Part shown: positions 1 to 7,100 of the stretch, piece after piece | How positions within the stretch are numbered: the first letter of the stretch is position 1 | Layout of the letters: each line of letters begins with the position of its first letter | Origin: Candidatus Saccharimonadota bacterium | GTDB lineage: Bacteria > Patescibacteriota > Saccharimonadia > UBA4664 | Assembly (NCBI GenBank): GCA_029288275.1 | Contig: JARIHM010000160.1 | Span: 1 to 8,195, forward strand | DNA: 8,195 nucleotides | Direction: 5' to 3' | The notes under the pieces: model-generated | What the model saw: only the letters and a program-made list of their open reading frames with translations | What the model was told of the DNA's origin: nothing | Databases searched by the model: none | Program-made: the position numbers and the translations under genes

Positions 1-963
1 GGCCCGGCCTAAGCTCAATGCCAATTGATCGCGCTGGCCGCGCAAACTTGCTACCGCCTCTAGCCGGCGATTGTGGTCGGTCTCCAAAGCTTGAAGCTGC
101 GCCGTCCGCTCGACCCGACCAGCTTCTGCGGCCTGAGCCGCTGCCAATCGCTGCTTTTGCAATTGTTCCAGCCGGGCTCGCTCATGACGCAACCGGTGTA
201 ATTGCCGGGCTACTTCGCGCTGCTGGTGGCTTAGCGCGTCGAGTCGTCCGCCGATCTGCTTTTGCGCTGCCCATACGAGCTCCTGGCGCACCACTGTCCG
301 CTGCTGCTCCGGCGCTCGTACCTCCTGCGCCGCTGCTAGACCTCGCTCCAGCGAAGCAAGCCGCGGCACGAGCTCACTATGGATGTCGCGCAGCCGCGTT
401 AAGTTCCCGGCCGTCGCCGTCAGCTTACGCAATGCCGCCTCACGCTTCAACTCCGTCGCCCGAATCCCCGCAGCCTCATCAAAGAGTAGCTTGCGCTCTG
501 TCGGGCTCGAGAGCAAGAACGTATCAATCATGCCCTGGCCAATCACCGCATATGTATTGGTGCCAAAGCCGGCCTCCGCCAATAATTGCTGAATATCCCC
601 CAGCCGCACACTGCGCCCGGCCAGCCGGTAATCGGTCTCGCCGCTGCGATAGAGCCGGCGGCTAACCTCGACTTCGGTCATTTCCACCGGAAAAGCACCG
701 TCCTGATTGTCGAATAGGAGTGTTACCTCGGCCAAACTTGCCCGGGCTCGGCGTTCTGTGCCAGCAAAAACCACCTCTTCGCGATCATTCAGCCGTAGCC
801 GTCCTTTGCTCTGCTCGCCCAGTGCCCAGCGCACAGCGTCAGCCAAATTGCTCTTACCCGAGCCATTTGGACCCACTACGGCCGTAATCCCGGGCTCCAA
901 ATCGAGCACCGTCTTAGCTGCAAACGATTTGAAACCAGTTATGGTTACACGCTTGAGATACAT
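1..963 (-). CDS. smc: SMC chromosome segregation ATPase, N-terminal part (cut by window edge)
   Basis: Structural maintenance of chromosomes protein, the ATPase core of bacterial condensin, which acts on the nucleoid with ScpA/ScpB. Translating the minus strand from the ATG at 963 gives 321 residues open to the left edge, so only the N-terminal head and the beginning of the coiled coil are present; full-length SMC has roughly 1150-1200 residues. The opening MYLKRVTITGFKSF is typical of SMC. Walker A GPNGSGKS is at residues 31-38, WALGEQS at 46-52, and the IGQGMID Q-loop region at 141-147, followed by EAAGI at 163-167. From about residue 170 the sequence is rich in Arg, Glu, Gln, Leu and Ala, as expected for the coiled-coil arm. 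It follows rnc by 85 bases, and rnc-smc adjacency is common in bacteria. A GGT-repeat just before the ATG may act as ribosome binding site. Identity is certain; the C-terminal Walker B and signature motifs lie outside the window. Confidence 0.95.
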   Translation of the reverse strand, partial: MYLKRVTITGFKSFAAKTVLDLEPGITAVVGPNGSGKSNLADAVRWALGEQSKGRLRLNDREEVVFAGTERRARASLAEVTLLFDNQDGAFPVEMTEVEVSRRLYRSGETDYRLAGRSVRLGDIQQLLAEAGFGTNTYAVIGQGMIDTFLLSSPTERKLLFDEAAGIRATELKREAALRKLTATAGNLTRLRDIHSELVPRLASLERGLAAAQEVRAPEQQRTVVRQELVWAAQKQIGGRLDALSHQQREVARQLHRLRHERARLEQLQKQRLAAAQAAEAGRVERTAQLQALETDHNRRLEAVASLRGQRDQLALSLGRA

Positions 964-981
964 ACCACCACCATTACCACT

Positions 982-990
982 ATTGTAACA
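982..990 (-). promoter_or_regulatory. possible extended -10 promoter of smc
   Basis: On the minus strand the bases TGT directly precede TACAAT (987-982), matching an extended -10 element, 18 bases before the smc ATG. No good -35 hexamer sits at the right distance. It could give smc a transcript of its own in addition to read-through from rnc. Weak, sequence-only evidence. Confidence 0.35.
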
Positions 991-1048
991 GTTTACAAGC
1001 ACCCGCATCTAGCGCGCTCAGTGGCTTACCGCTTACGAAAAGCTGCCT

Positions 1049-1756
1049 CTAACGAGCTGACTGAGTGCTCTTGGCTTTCAGCTGTGCCAGGGCCGTCTGT
1101 GCCGCCACCTGCTGGCCAGCCTGCTTGCTTGAACCCTCGCCCTGGCCGTACAGTTTATCGCCCACGTATACGCCCACGGTAAAGACCTTGTCGTGATCCG
1201 GACCATTCTCTTCCAGCACGCGATAATTGGGCGTCAGGCCAAATTGCTCCTGTGCCAACTCTTGGAACTTGCTCTTGGGGTCCATCCACGTACCGGTTTC
1301 TAGAATCTCCGGCAAGCGTGAAATGACATTGGTAGTAATAAAGCCCTTAGCTGCCTCGTAGCCCTGATCCAAATAGACCGCGCCAATCACGGCCTCTACG
1401 GCGTTGGCCGAGATTAGGGCGTGCGACCGCGCGTTGCCCTTGGCCTCGCCACGACTGAGCTTAAAGAACTGTGCTAGCTGCAGCTTCTCAGCTACTGCGG
1501 CCAGTGATTCAGTCTTAACCAACGCCGAGCGCCAATTTGTGAGATCGCCCTCCGGATTAGGGTACGTGCGATATAAAAAGTCGGTCACTACCAGCTCTAA
1601 TACGGCATCACCCAGAAACTCCAGGCGTTCATTGTGTTCGAGACCCAGTTTGGGGTGTTCATTCAAATATGATCGATGAATGAAGGCTCGCTCCAGAAGC
1701 GAGACGTCCTTAAACTGTACCCCGATTTGTTGTTGAAAATCTTGTAGTGTGTCCAT
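1049..1756 (-). CDS. rnc: Ribonuclease III
   Basis: Double-strand-specific endoribonuclease that processes rRNA precursors and structured mRNAs in the cytoplasm. The 235-residue product has the usual length and two-domain layout. The catalytic RNase III domain (about residues 1-150) carries the signature NERLEFLGDAVLE, supplying E43, E46 and D50. The second metal-binding segment reads ANAVEA, with E121 in place, but Asn118 where the E. coli enzyme has Asp114. A double-stranded RNA binding domain follows at about 159-228, beginning DPKSKFQELAQ and ending with the GSSKQAGQQVAAQTAL helix. The ATG at 1756 lies 12 bases after the Nudix stop with no convincing Shine-Dalgarno sequence, so translation may depend on coupling. 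The gene ends with TAG. The Asn variant occurs in other bacterial RNase III proteins to my recollection, so I do not treat the enzyme as inactive. Confidence 0.95.
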   Translation of the reverse strand: MDTLQDFQQQIGVQFKDVSLLERAFIHRSYLNEHPKLGLEHNERLEFLGDAVLELVVTDFLYRTYPNPEGDLTNWRSALVKTESLAAVAEKLQLAQFFKLSRGEAKGNARSHALISANAVEAVIGAVYLDQGYEAAKGFITTNVISRLPEILETGTWMDPKSKFQELAQEQFGLTPNYRVLEENGPDHDKVFTVGVYVGDKLYGQGEGSSKQAGQQVAAQTALAQLKAKSTQSAR

Positions 1757-1768
1757 ATTGCTTATGTT

Positions 1769-2275
1769 TTACTTTACCATGGGTGACTTACTGGCAATTT
1801 TACTCAATGCCATGCGAAAGAGCCGCTCCGTGTCCTTATATTCAATGAGCTTAAGCGCCTCTTCATGATCAAACCACTGCGCATCAACGATTCCCTCAGA
1901 ATCTTCGGGGACCAACGCGCTAGAATTACCACGAGCCTCAATCAGAAATACGTACGTGGTCATGAAGATGAGCTTGCCCTCTTTACGATAAAAGAAGTGT
2001 AATTTATCGAGCTTCTCACCGAGCCCGAGCTCATGCAAGCCCGTCTCTTCGGCCACCTCGCGCACAGCCGTCTGCTCAATGCTCTCGCCCGGCTCAACAT
2101 GACCCTTGGGGATAGTCCATCGTCCGAGACGATCCTGGATCATCAGAATCTGCGGCCGGTCATTCACAATCCTAAAGACGACCCCGCCAGCTGTATATTC
2201 TCGAACGGCCTTCGTGTTGCGTCCGGACTTAGCCTTGTTCTGCCGGTTTGGCCGGCGATTCTTCTTCGGATTCAT
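1769..2275 (-). CDS. Nudix (MutT-like) hydrolase
   Basis: Stand-alone Nudix hydrolase of 168 residues; the family cleaves nucleoside diphosphates linked to another moiety, and the substrate here cannot be told from sequence. The Nudix box is perfect: G58, E64 and the RE-V-AEE-T-GL block at residues 72-80, preceded by the [12 protein letters not shown] run typical of MutT/Ap4A-type members. A basic, Asn/Arg/Lys-rich tail (residues 1-25) precedes the fold and may bind nucleic acid. I chose the ATG at 2275, which overlaps the end of nusB by 47 bases; a TTG-initiated form beginning at 2344 would bury over 110 bases in nusB and add nothing resembling the family. There is only a weak GGAA upstream, so coupling to nusB translation is likely. 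It sits between nusB and rnc in the operon. A second Nudix domain lies in leuS, but the two are not close copies. Confidence 0.9.
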   Translation of the reverse strand: MNPKKNRRPNRQNKAKSGRNTKAVREYTAGGVVFRIVNDRPQILMIQDRLGRWTIPKGHVEPGESIEQTAVREVAEETGLHELGLGEKLDKLHFFYRKEGKLIFMTTYVFLIEARGNSSALVPEDSEGIVDAQWFDHEEALKLIEYKDTERLFRMALSKIASKSPMVK

Positions 2276-2699
2276 AGTAGTCACTGTTCCGGTAAATCGT
2301 GCCCAGCACGCCATTAATAAACTTGCTCGAGTTTTCACCGCCAAAGGTTTTGGCTAGCTCAACCGCCTCGTTGATTGCTACTTTTGGCGGTACTTCGCGC
2401 TTAATCATGAGTTCATAGACGCCAATCCGCAGAATAATCTTGTCGATCTTGGCAATCTGATCGACCGGCCATTCCGGTGCGGCTGGCGAAATGATGGCAT
2501 CAATCTGGTCCTGGTGGGTGTGCACGCCCTCAACCACATCTTCGACAAATTGGGTGTCTTCGATGTTGTCTCGGAACTCATCAAGATTGCGCTGCAGAAT
2601 GGGCGACAGCTCAAGCCCAGCCGCCTCCCCGCCTCGAAAATCATATTCGTAGAGCGTTTGCATTGCTACGATGCGGCCGAGGTGACGGTTTGATGCCAT
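2229..2699 (-). CDS. nusB: Transcription antitermination factor NusB
   Basis: NusB binds boxA RNA with NusE (S10) and promotes antitermination of rRNA operons. The 156-residue product is slightly longer than the usual ~140. The N-terminus [19 protein letters not shown] (residues 3-21) is the typical first helix, and [19 protein letters not shown] (from 108) followed by FINGVLGTI (127-135) is the conserved C-terminal helix pair. The last ~20 residues ([15 protein letters not shown] region) form an acidic, probably disordered tail; its coding sequence overlaps the start of the downstream Nudix gene. The ATG at 2699 is five bases after the rpmF stop, with AAGG in the rpmF end serving as a plausible ribosome binding site. 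Identity is secure. Confidence 0.95.
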   Translation of the reverse strand: MASNRHLGRIVAMQTLYEYDFRGGEAAGLELSPILQRNLDEFRDNIEDTQFVEDVVEGVHTHQDQIDAIISPAAPEWPVDQIAKIDKIILRIGVYELMIKREVPPKVAINEAVELAKTFGGENSSKFINGVLGTIYRNSDYYESEEESPAKPAEQG

Positions 2700-2704
2700 G
2701 AGGT

Positions 2705-2869
2705 TTACGCCTTCTTAGTCAGCTTTAGCAGGCCCAGCTCAGCAGCCTTTTTAAGGCGGCGGGTGATGGTCATGCCATTCACGGTAATGAGATTAGGGTG
2801 CTTCAGAGCATCGTGTGAACGACGCTGACCTTGGGCGCCACGGGTGGTGCGTTTCTTAGGTACGGCCAC
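2705..2869 (-). CDS. rpmF: 50S ribosomal protein L32, short form without zinc ribbon
   Basis: Large-subunit ribosomal protein L32, 54 residues. The N-terminus [20 protein letters not shown] (residues 1-20) is diagnostic: MAVPK-R-T and RRSHDAL are the family hallmarks. The usual central and C-terminal part, which often carries two CxxC pairs of a zinc ribbon, is replaced by a cysteine-free segment that ends [18 protein letters not shown] (37-54). The start is GTG at 2869, two bases after the stop of the YceD/DUF177 gene, with AAAGGA in the end of that gene at a good distance. yceD-rpmF is a conserved bacterial pair; both serve 50S assembly. The gene is too short for simple gene finders and easy to miss. 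Confidence 0.93.
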   Translation of the reverse strand: MAVPKKRTTRGAQGQRRSHDALKHPNLITVNGMTITRRLKKAAELGLLKLTKKA

Positions 2870-2871
2870 GC

Positions 2872-3330
2872 TTAGGATCCTTTCGTTATTCGGGCTTGAT
2901 CTTGCAAGCGAGTGCTTGCCTTGTCACCAGTATACTCCCCCGCGAGGCCTTCGATGCCAGAACAATCAGGCCGACACAGGATCTTTATAGGCAGACTGAC
3001 CAGGATCTCCTGCTCAATGAGCGGTACCAGATCAATTTGGCCGTCCACAATCGGTAGATCGTCATCACCAGGATCCTGGCGATAGCTTTGCGAGAACGTA
3101 ACGGTGACGGGGCAGTGAAAAGTGCGCAAGCAACGATGACATTCAAGCTCAATCTCGGTCTTAATCGTGCCGTTAACGAGTAAGCCTGACTCGGAACGAG
3201 AAATATGAAGTTGGCCTTCTAGGTCGGCTACCAGCTTGACATCCTTAAATACAGGACGCTCGCCATGGATGGTATACGACCGTTGAAAACCCAGATCTTT
3301 AGCTAGAATATCGTGAACGTTGATGTGCAT
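2872..3330 (-). CDS. YceD/DUF177 family protein (23S rRNA accumulation)
   Basis: A 152-residue member of the YceD/DUF177 family, associated with 23S rRNA accumulation and usually encoded just before rpmF, as here. The family pattern is visible: an N-terminal beta-rich region, the CHRC motif (C64, C67) followed by C73, an acidic stretch DPGDDD (86-91), DLVPLIEQEILVSLP (100-114), and the second cysteine pair in CRPDCSG (C119, C123). The two pairs could bind a metal. The C-terminal tail is polar and variable. The ATG at 3330 is supported by an in-frame stop a few codons upstream. It is the first gene of the operon, with promoter-like elements between it and the terminator of the leuS unit. The exact biochemical role of the family is not settled. 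Confidence 0.88.
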   Translation of the reverse strand: MHINVHDILAKDLGFQRSYTIHGERPVFKDVKLVADLEGQLHISRSESGLLVNGTIKTEIELECHRCLRTFHCPVTVTFSQSYRQDPGDDDLPIVDGQIDLVPLIEQEILVSLPIKILCRPDCSGIEGLAGEYTGDKASTRLQDQARITKGS

Positions 3331-3347
3331 AGCACTCTTAATTGCAG

Positions 3348-3376
3348 ATTATACGTTATTCGGGGATTTTTCGCAA
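3348..3376 (-). promoter_or_regulatory. promoter P2 of the yceD-rpmF-nusB-nudix-rnc-smc operon
   Basis: Minus-strand TTGCGA (3376-3371) and a perfect TATAAT (3353-3348) separated by 17 bases. Transcription would start near 3341, giving a leader of only about 11 bases before the ATG at 3330, so initiation may be nearly leaderless. Confidence 0.7.
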
Positions 3377-3394
3377 CTATACTCACCTCCCCTT

Positions 3395-3422
3395 ATTATA
3401 CCGAACAAAAGTGGTACATCAA
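3395..3422 (-). promoter_or_regulatory. upstream promoter P1 of the same operon
   Basis: Minus-strand TTGATG (3422-3417) and a perfect TATAAT (3400-3395) with a 16-base spacer, placed right after the terminator of the leuS unit. With P2 it forms a tandem pair about 47 bases apart. Start would be near 3388. Confidence 0.65.
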
Positions 3423-3432
3423 CCCCTTGGCC

Positions 3433-3467
3433 TAAAAAAATGGGCAGAACGATCCTCGTTCTGCCCA
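3433..3467 (-). terminator. intrinsic terminator closing the leuS unit
   Basis: On the minus strand a 12-base-pair perfect stem (arms 3467-3456 and 3452-3441) with a three-base loop is followed by seven consecutive T (3440-3434). It begins seven bases after the stop of the 73-residue gene. This separates the leuS unit from the yceD operon. Confidence 0.95.
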
Positions 3468-3473
3468 AGCCTG

Positions 3474-3695
3474 CTATGCGTTAAAGTTATCCAGAGTCTC
3501 CTGGACCGCGGTCTTCAGATCAGGATGACTGGTGGAATACCCCTCGTACTCAGGGTGAGTAGTGAAAGCTTCGATGGTCCACATCCACGCCCCCTTCTCG
3601 GGGTCGCACCGGCGCTCCATATAAATGAAGTTACCGGCCTTCGAGCCGCCGGCCAGCTCCTCGATACGCTGAGCCAATTGCTCCAGAGCGTCCAC
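3474..3695 (-). CDS. hypothetical protein, 73 residues
   Basis: I do not recognise this family. From the GTG at 3695 the product is a soluble, acidic, 73-residue protein: a short amphipathic helix (ALEQLAQRIEELAGG), then an aromatic-rich, probably beta-sheet core (FIYMERR, WMWTIEAF, EGYSTSHP), and a final helix (LKTAVQETLDNF). There is no signal peptide or membrane segment, and only one cysteine. GTG is preferred because GGAGG (3708-3704) lies exactly eight bases ahead; a TTG at 3710 in the same frame would start inside that ribosome binding site. It is the last gene of the leuS unit, 27 bases after the nucleotidyltransferase-like gene and directly before the terminator. The good ribosome site and position argue that it is a real gene; its function is unknown. 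Confidence 0.75.
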   Translation of the reverse strand: MDALEQLAQRIEELAGGSKAGNFIYMERRCDPEKGAWMWTIEAFTTHPEYEGYSTSHPDLKTAVQETLDNFNA

Positions 3696-3703
3696 GGCAT
3701 TAA

Positions 3704-3708
3704 CCTCC
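3704..3708 (-). promoter_or_regulatory. Shine-Dalgarno site deciding the GTG start at 3695
   Basis: Minus-strand GGAGG, eight bases before GTG (3695-3693). It rules against the upstream TTG at 3710, which overlaps it. Confidence 0.7.
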
Positions 3709-3722
3709 AAACCTTGAATGAG

Positions 3723-4145
3723 CTACTGAGCTAGAAGCTGATGGAGCCGTTCCACGTCGGCTGCGTCCTTGGGCCGCCCTGAGCGTTCCTTAAAGAACAA
3801 GATGTGCTCAAGCCGCACAAATGGCAACCCATCAATAATCTCGGACTGGGCGATCTGCTCGGCCACGCTAGGGCCATCAGGATGGGGCCGCAGAATTGAG
3901 CCTTCGCCCAACGCCTCAATGACCGGCGAAATAGTAAGCTTGGTCACTTCACCATCCTTGACAACGGGATAGCGTATGGCTAGATCGGCCCATAACTGGT
4001 CGCTCAGCAACAAGTCAATGTCACTGATGGCGCGGATATCACGAATACCAAGCGGGCCACTGGCCGTCACAGCATACTGGCCGAGCGGCAGACCAAGCGC
4101 TCGCAATTCGGCAAATTTAGCCTCATTCTGAGTGAACTTCGTCAT
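3723..4145 (-). CDS. nucleotidyltransferase-fold protein (MNT/AbiEii-like), function unknown
   Basis: A 140-residue protein resembling minimal nucleotidyltransferases. The hallmark is SGPLGIRDIRAISDIDLLLS (residues 29-48), fitting the G-S/G loop followed by D-x-D (D42, D44), the metal-binding pair of the polymerase-beta superfamily. The C-terminal half has IIDGLPFVRLEHILFFKE (103-120) and GRPKDAADVERL (123-134), a run typical of small DNA-encoded nucleotidyltransferases and AbiEii-type relatives. A third acidic catalytic residue is not evident, so activity is uncertain. The ATG at 4145 is eight bases after the leuS stop; GGAG overlaps that stop, so the gene is translated together with leuS. 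There is no HEPN or AbiEi partner beside it, so the usual toxin-antitoxin setting is absent. A substrate cannot be assigned; a tRNA-, protein- or nucleotide-modifying role is possible. Confidence 0.7.
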   Translation of the reverse strand: MTKFTQNEAKFAELRALGLPLGQYAVTASGPLGIRDIRAISDIDLLLSDQLWADLAIRYPVVKDGEVTKLTISPVIEALGEGSILRPHPDGPSVAEQIAQSEIIDGLPFVRLEHILFFKERSGRPKDAADVERLHQLLAQ

Positions 4146-4153
4146 GCTGGCTC

Positions 4154-7100
4154 CTACGGCTTGACGACAAAGTTGACCAGCTTGCGCGGTACCACAATGG
4201 TTTTGACAATTGTAGCCCCCTCAAGGTATTTGACCACGTTCGCGTCCGCCCGGGCAAGCTCGGTTAGCTCAGCCTCAGTCGTCTCGGGGGTAGCGAGGAT
4301 GTTAGCGCGAACCTTGCCGTTCACCTGCACCACAATGGTGACGATGTCATCTTTGATGAGCTCGGGATCGTACTGTGGCCAACCCGCTACATGCACGCTA
4401 TCAGATTCGCCCAGATCATGCCAGAGCTCTTCGGCCACATGGGGCGCAAATGGCGCCAGCATCAATACCAGGGTGCGCAGGCTCCGCTGGCGCAGCCCCG
4501 CCGACTCCGGCAACAGTAGCCGGGCCTTGGTCTCAGCTTTGGTAAGGGTATTAATGAGCTCCATAAAGGCGCTCACAGCGGTATTAAACTGCATGCCCTC
4601 GATATCGTGATGCACCTTCTTGAGCGTCTTGTGGACCGCTCGGTCGATCTCGGCCTCAAAGGCGCCTTGATCGCCGCTCGGCGCGGCGGTGGTGGCACCC
4701 GGGGCAGCTAGCAAGTCCTGTGCCAAGGTCCATACTCGGTACAGGAAACGCGACACCCCGTTAAGGCGCTCGTCACTCCAGGCAGTTTGTTCATCAAATG
4801 GCCCCATAAACATTTCGTACAGGCGCAAGGTGTCGGCGCCATATTCATCTACCACTTTGTCAGGATTGATGACGTTGCCACGGCTCTTGCTCATTTTGAC
4901 GTTATCGGGGCCTAGAATCATGCCATGGCTGCGCCGCCGGGCATACGGTTCAGGGGTAGGCACTAAACCCTCATCGTACAAGAATTTGTGCCAGAAACGC
5001 GAGTACAACAAATGGAGGGTGGTATGCTCCATGCCACCGTTGTAGAGGTCCACCGGCGTCCAGTAAGCAAGCTTGGCCGAATCAGCAAAGACCATATCGT
5101 TGTGCGGATCGGTGTAGCGCAGCCAGTACCATGACGAGCCGGCCCAATTGGGCATAGTGTCAGTCTCACGCTTAGCCGGACCGTCGCACTGCGGGCAGGT
5201 AATGTTAACCCAATCGGCGATGGCCGCCAGCGGTGATTCGCCCGTGTCAGTGGGCTCATATGATTTGACGGCCGGCAGCTCCACCGGGAGCCGGTCTTCA
5301 GGCACCGGCACCGCCCCGCAGACAGCACAGTGGACGATCGGAATCGGCTCGCCCCAGTAGTGCTGGCGACTGAAGATCCAATCGCGCAGCTTGTACTTGG
5401 TAGCACCGCGACCAATGCCCTGGTCAAACAACCACTTAGTAATGGCGCGTTTGGCCTCAATGCCGACCAAACCGTCAAATTGGCCGGAGTGAATCAGCAC
5501 ACCCTCGCCCGGGAATGCCTCCTCGCGCATGAGCATGCGGTAAATAATCTCGTGTCCGCCATCGTTGACCGTAGAAAATACCTCGTCATCAGGTACCCAG
5601 GTGACGGTAAACTTGTTCTTTTCGCCCTCGTCCATATTCGTAGCCACTTGGGTCTCGTCGACTAACTCGAATAAGAGCCCATACATCCGTGCCTTATCGT
5701 GGCGATGCTTGACGTTGCTGTAGTAATAATTATTAACTGGCACTTCGGTTTGACGCACGAATTTAACCCTCGTGTAGCCAGTTTCTTCGGCAATCTCGCG
5801 CTCGGCCGCCTTAACCAGGTCTTCGCCCGGCTCGACGCCACCACCGATAAAGAGCATACCGCCCCAATTGCTGTGGCGTGGGCCCCAATCAAGCAGGAGA
5901 GTTTCATTCGTTTTGGGATTATGCACCACGGCCACAATGGCCTCTTTTTCGTGATCGTCGCCGTGCGGCGTACCGGCAATGGGCTCGATAACCGGCGCAA
6001 TAGTGATGTAAGGCGCGGGCCGGCTAGCTAGATATTCCGGGCCTTCAGCCTCCAGGAATTGTTGATTCATGGCCTTGGCAAAGGCAAAATCGCGCTCATC
6101 GTGAGCGGGCACGGCCATGATGGCGCCCGTGCCGTAGCTAGCCAAGACATAATCTGCTACCCAAATGGGCATGTCACGGCCCGTGATCGGATTTTTAGCT
6201 ATGGCGCCGGTCCAAACACCCGTTTTGGGTCGGTCGGTCTCTTGGCGCGCCACCTCGCTCTCGCTCTGGGTCTTCTTGAGGTAAGCCTCGACCTCGGCGC
6301 GCTGGTCGGCCGTCGTAATGGTCCTAACCGCCGCGTGTTCAGGCGCCAGCACCAGGAAGGTAGCCCCAGCGAGGGTGTCGGGGCGTGTCGTATAAACCGT
6401 GACGATCGGCGCCACTACCTCAAAATGATAGGTTGTAAATTCAGTCTCATCAGTAACTGTGGTGCCATAGAATTTCTGGAAATCCTTCAGCTTCTCATCC
6501 TGACTGGCATAAGGCTCATGGCCTTCTTGCTCAAGCGGCACGTCCTTGAGCTTGGCCGTTTCGACACGCGTGATTTTAGCCACAGCAAAGGCTTGAACCT
6601 CATCTTTACTGATGCGCGTAATGAGCTTGGCGTAGTCACCTTCCACGAGCTGCTTAGGCTCCAAGCGGATGGTGCTGGTTTTGGTTCCAGCCTGAATCAG
6701 ACGTGTCAGCTCAGGCGTAAACTTGAGCGAATCTTTCGTTTCGTGTTCGCCGCCCACAGTAAATTCGATCTCCGCGCCCTCGCTGCGGCCGATCCAATTA
6801 ATCTGCTGCGATGAGATGCGGTCAAGGTAATCGACCGTTTTGAGGTCCTCGGCCAAGCGGTCGGCGTAGCGTGTAATGCGCAGCACCCACTGCTTGAGCA
6901 GCTTCTTTTCCACCGGCGTGCCACAGCGCTCATGCACGCCGTTAACTACTTCCTCATTGGCGAGGCCAGTTTTCTCGAACGGACACCAGTTGATGGGTAA
7001 TTCGGCCTGGTAGGCGAGCCCGCGCTTGTAGAGCTGCAAAAAGATCCACTGCGTCCAACGGTAGTATTTGGGATCACTGGTGTGCACTTGTCGATCCCAG

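Noticed and set aside
18..665. 215-codon plus-strand open frame
   Set aside because: Lies wholly opposite smc, has low-complexity Ala/Pro/Arg composition, and no ribosome site; it is an antisense shadow of GC-rich coding DNA.
707..988. 93-codon plus-strand open frame
   Set aside because: Antisense to the smc head domain including Walker A; composition is Ser/Arg/Leu-rich and unlike a protein family.
964..1048. Terminator between rnc and smc
   Set aside because: No stable stem followed by a T-run on the minus strand; only a short AGCGCGCT palindrome (1011-1018), so read-through from rnc to smc is expected.
2276..2344. N-terminal extension of the Nudix gene to a TTG start
   Set aside because: It would bury over 110 bases in nusB coding sequence, and the added residues do not resemble the Nudix family.
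3515..3700. 61-codon minus-strand frame starting with ATG three bases after a GGAGG
   Set aside because: The spacing to the ribosome site is too short, the product is Trp/Arg/Ser-rich, and the overlapping GTG-initiated 73-residue frame has ideal spacing and balanced composition.
3723..4145. Nucleotidyltransferase-like gene as the toxin or antitoxin of an MNT/HEPN or AbiE pair
   Set aside because: No HEPN (RxxxxH) or AbiEi partner adjacent; the neighbours are leuS and an unrelated small gene, so only the fold is claimed.
4963..5478. 171-codon minus-strand open frame in another phase of leuS
   Set aside because: Fully inside leuS, whose own frame carries conserved synthetase motifs here.
6059..6814. 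251-codon plus-strand open frame opposite leuS
   Set aside because: Antisense to the strongly conserved CP1 and ASCH-coding sequence; no family resemblance.
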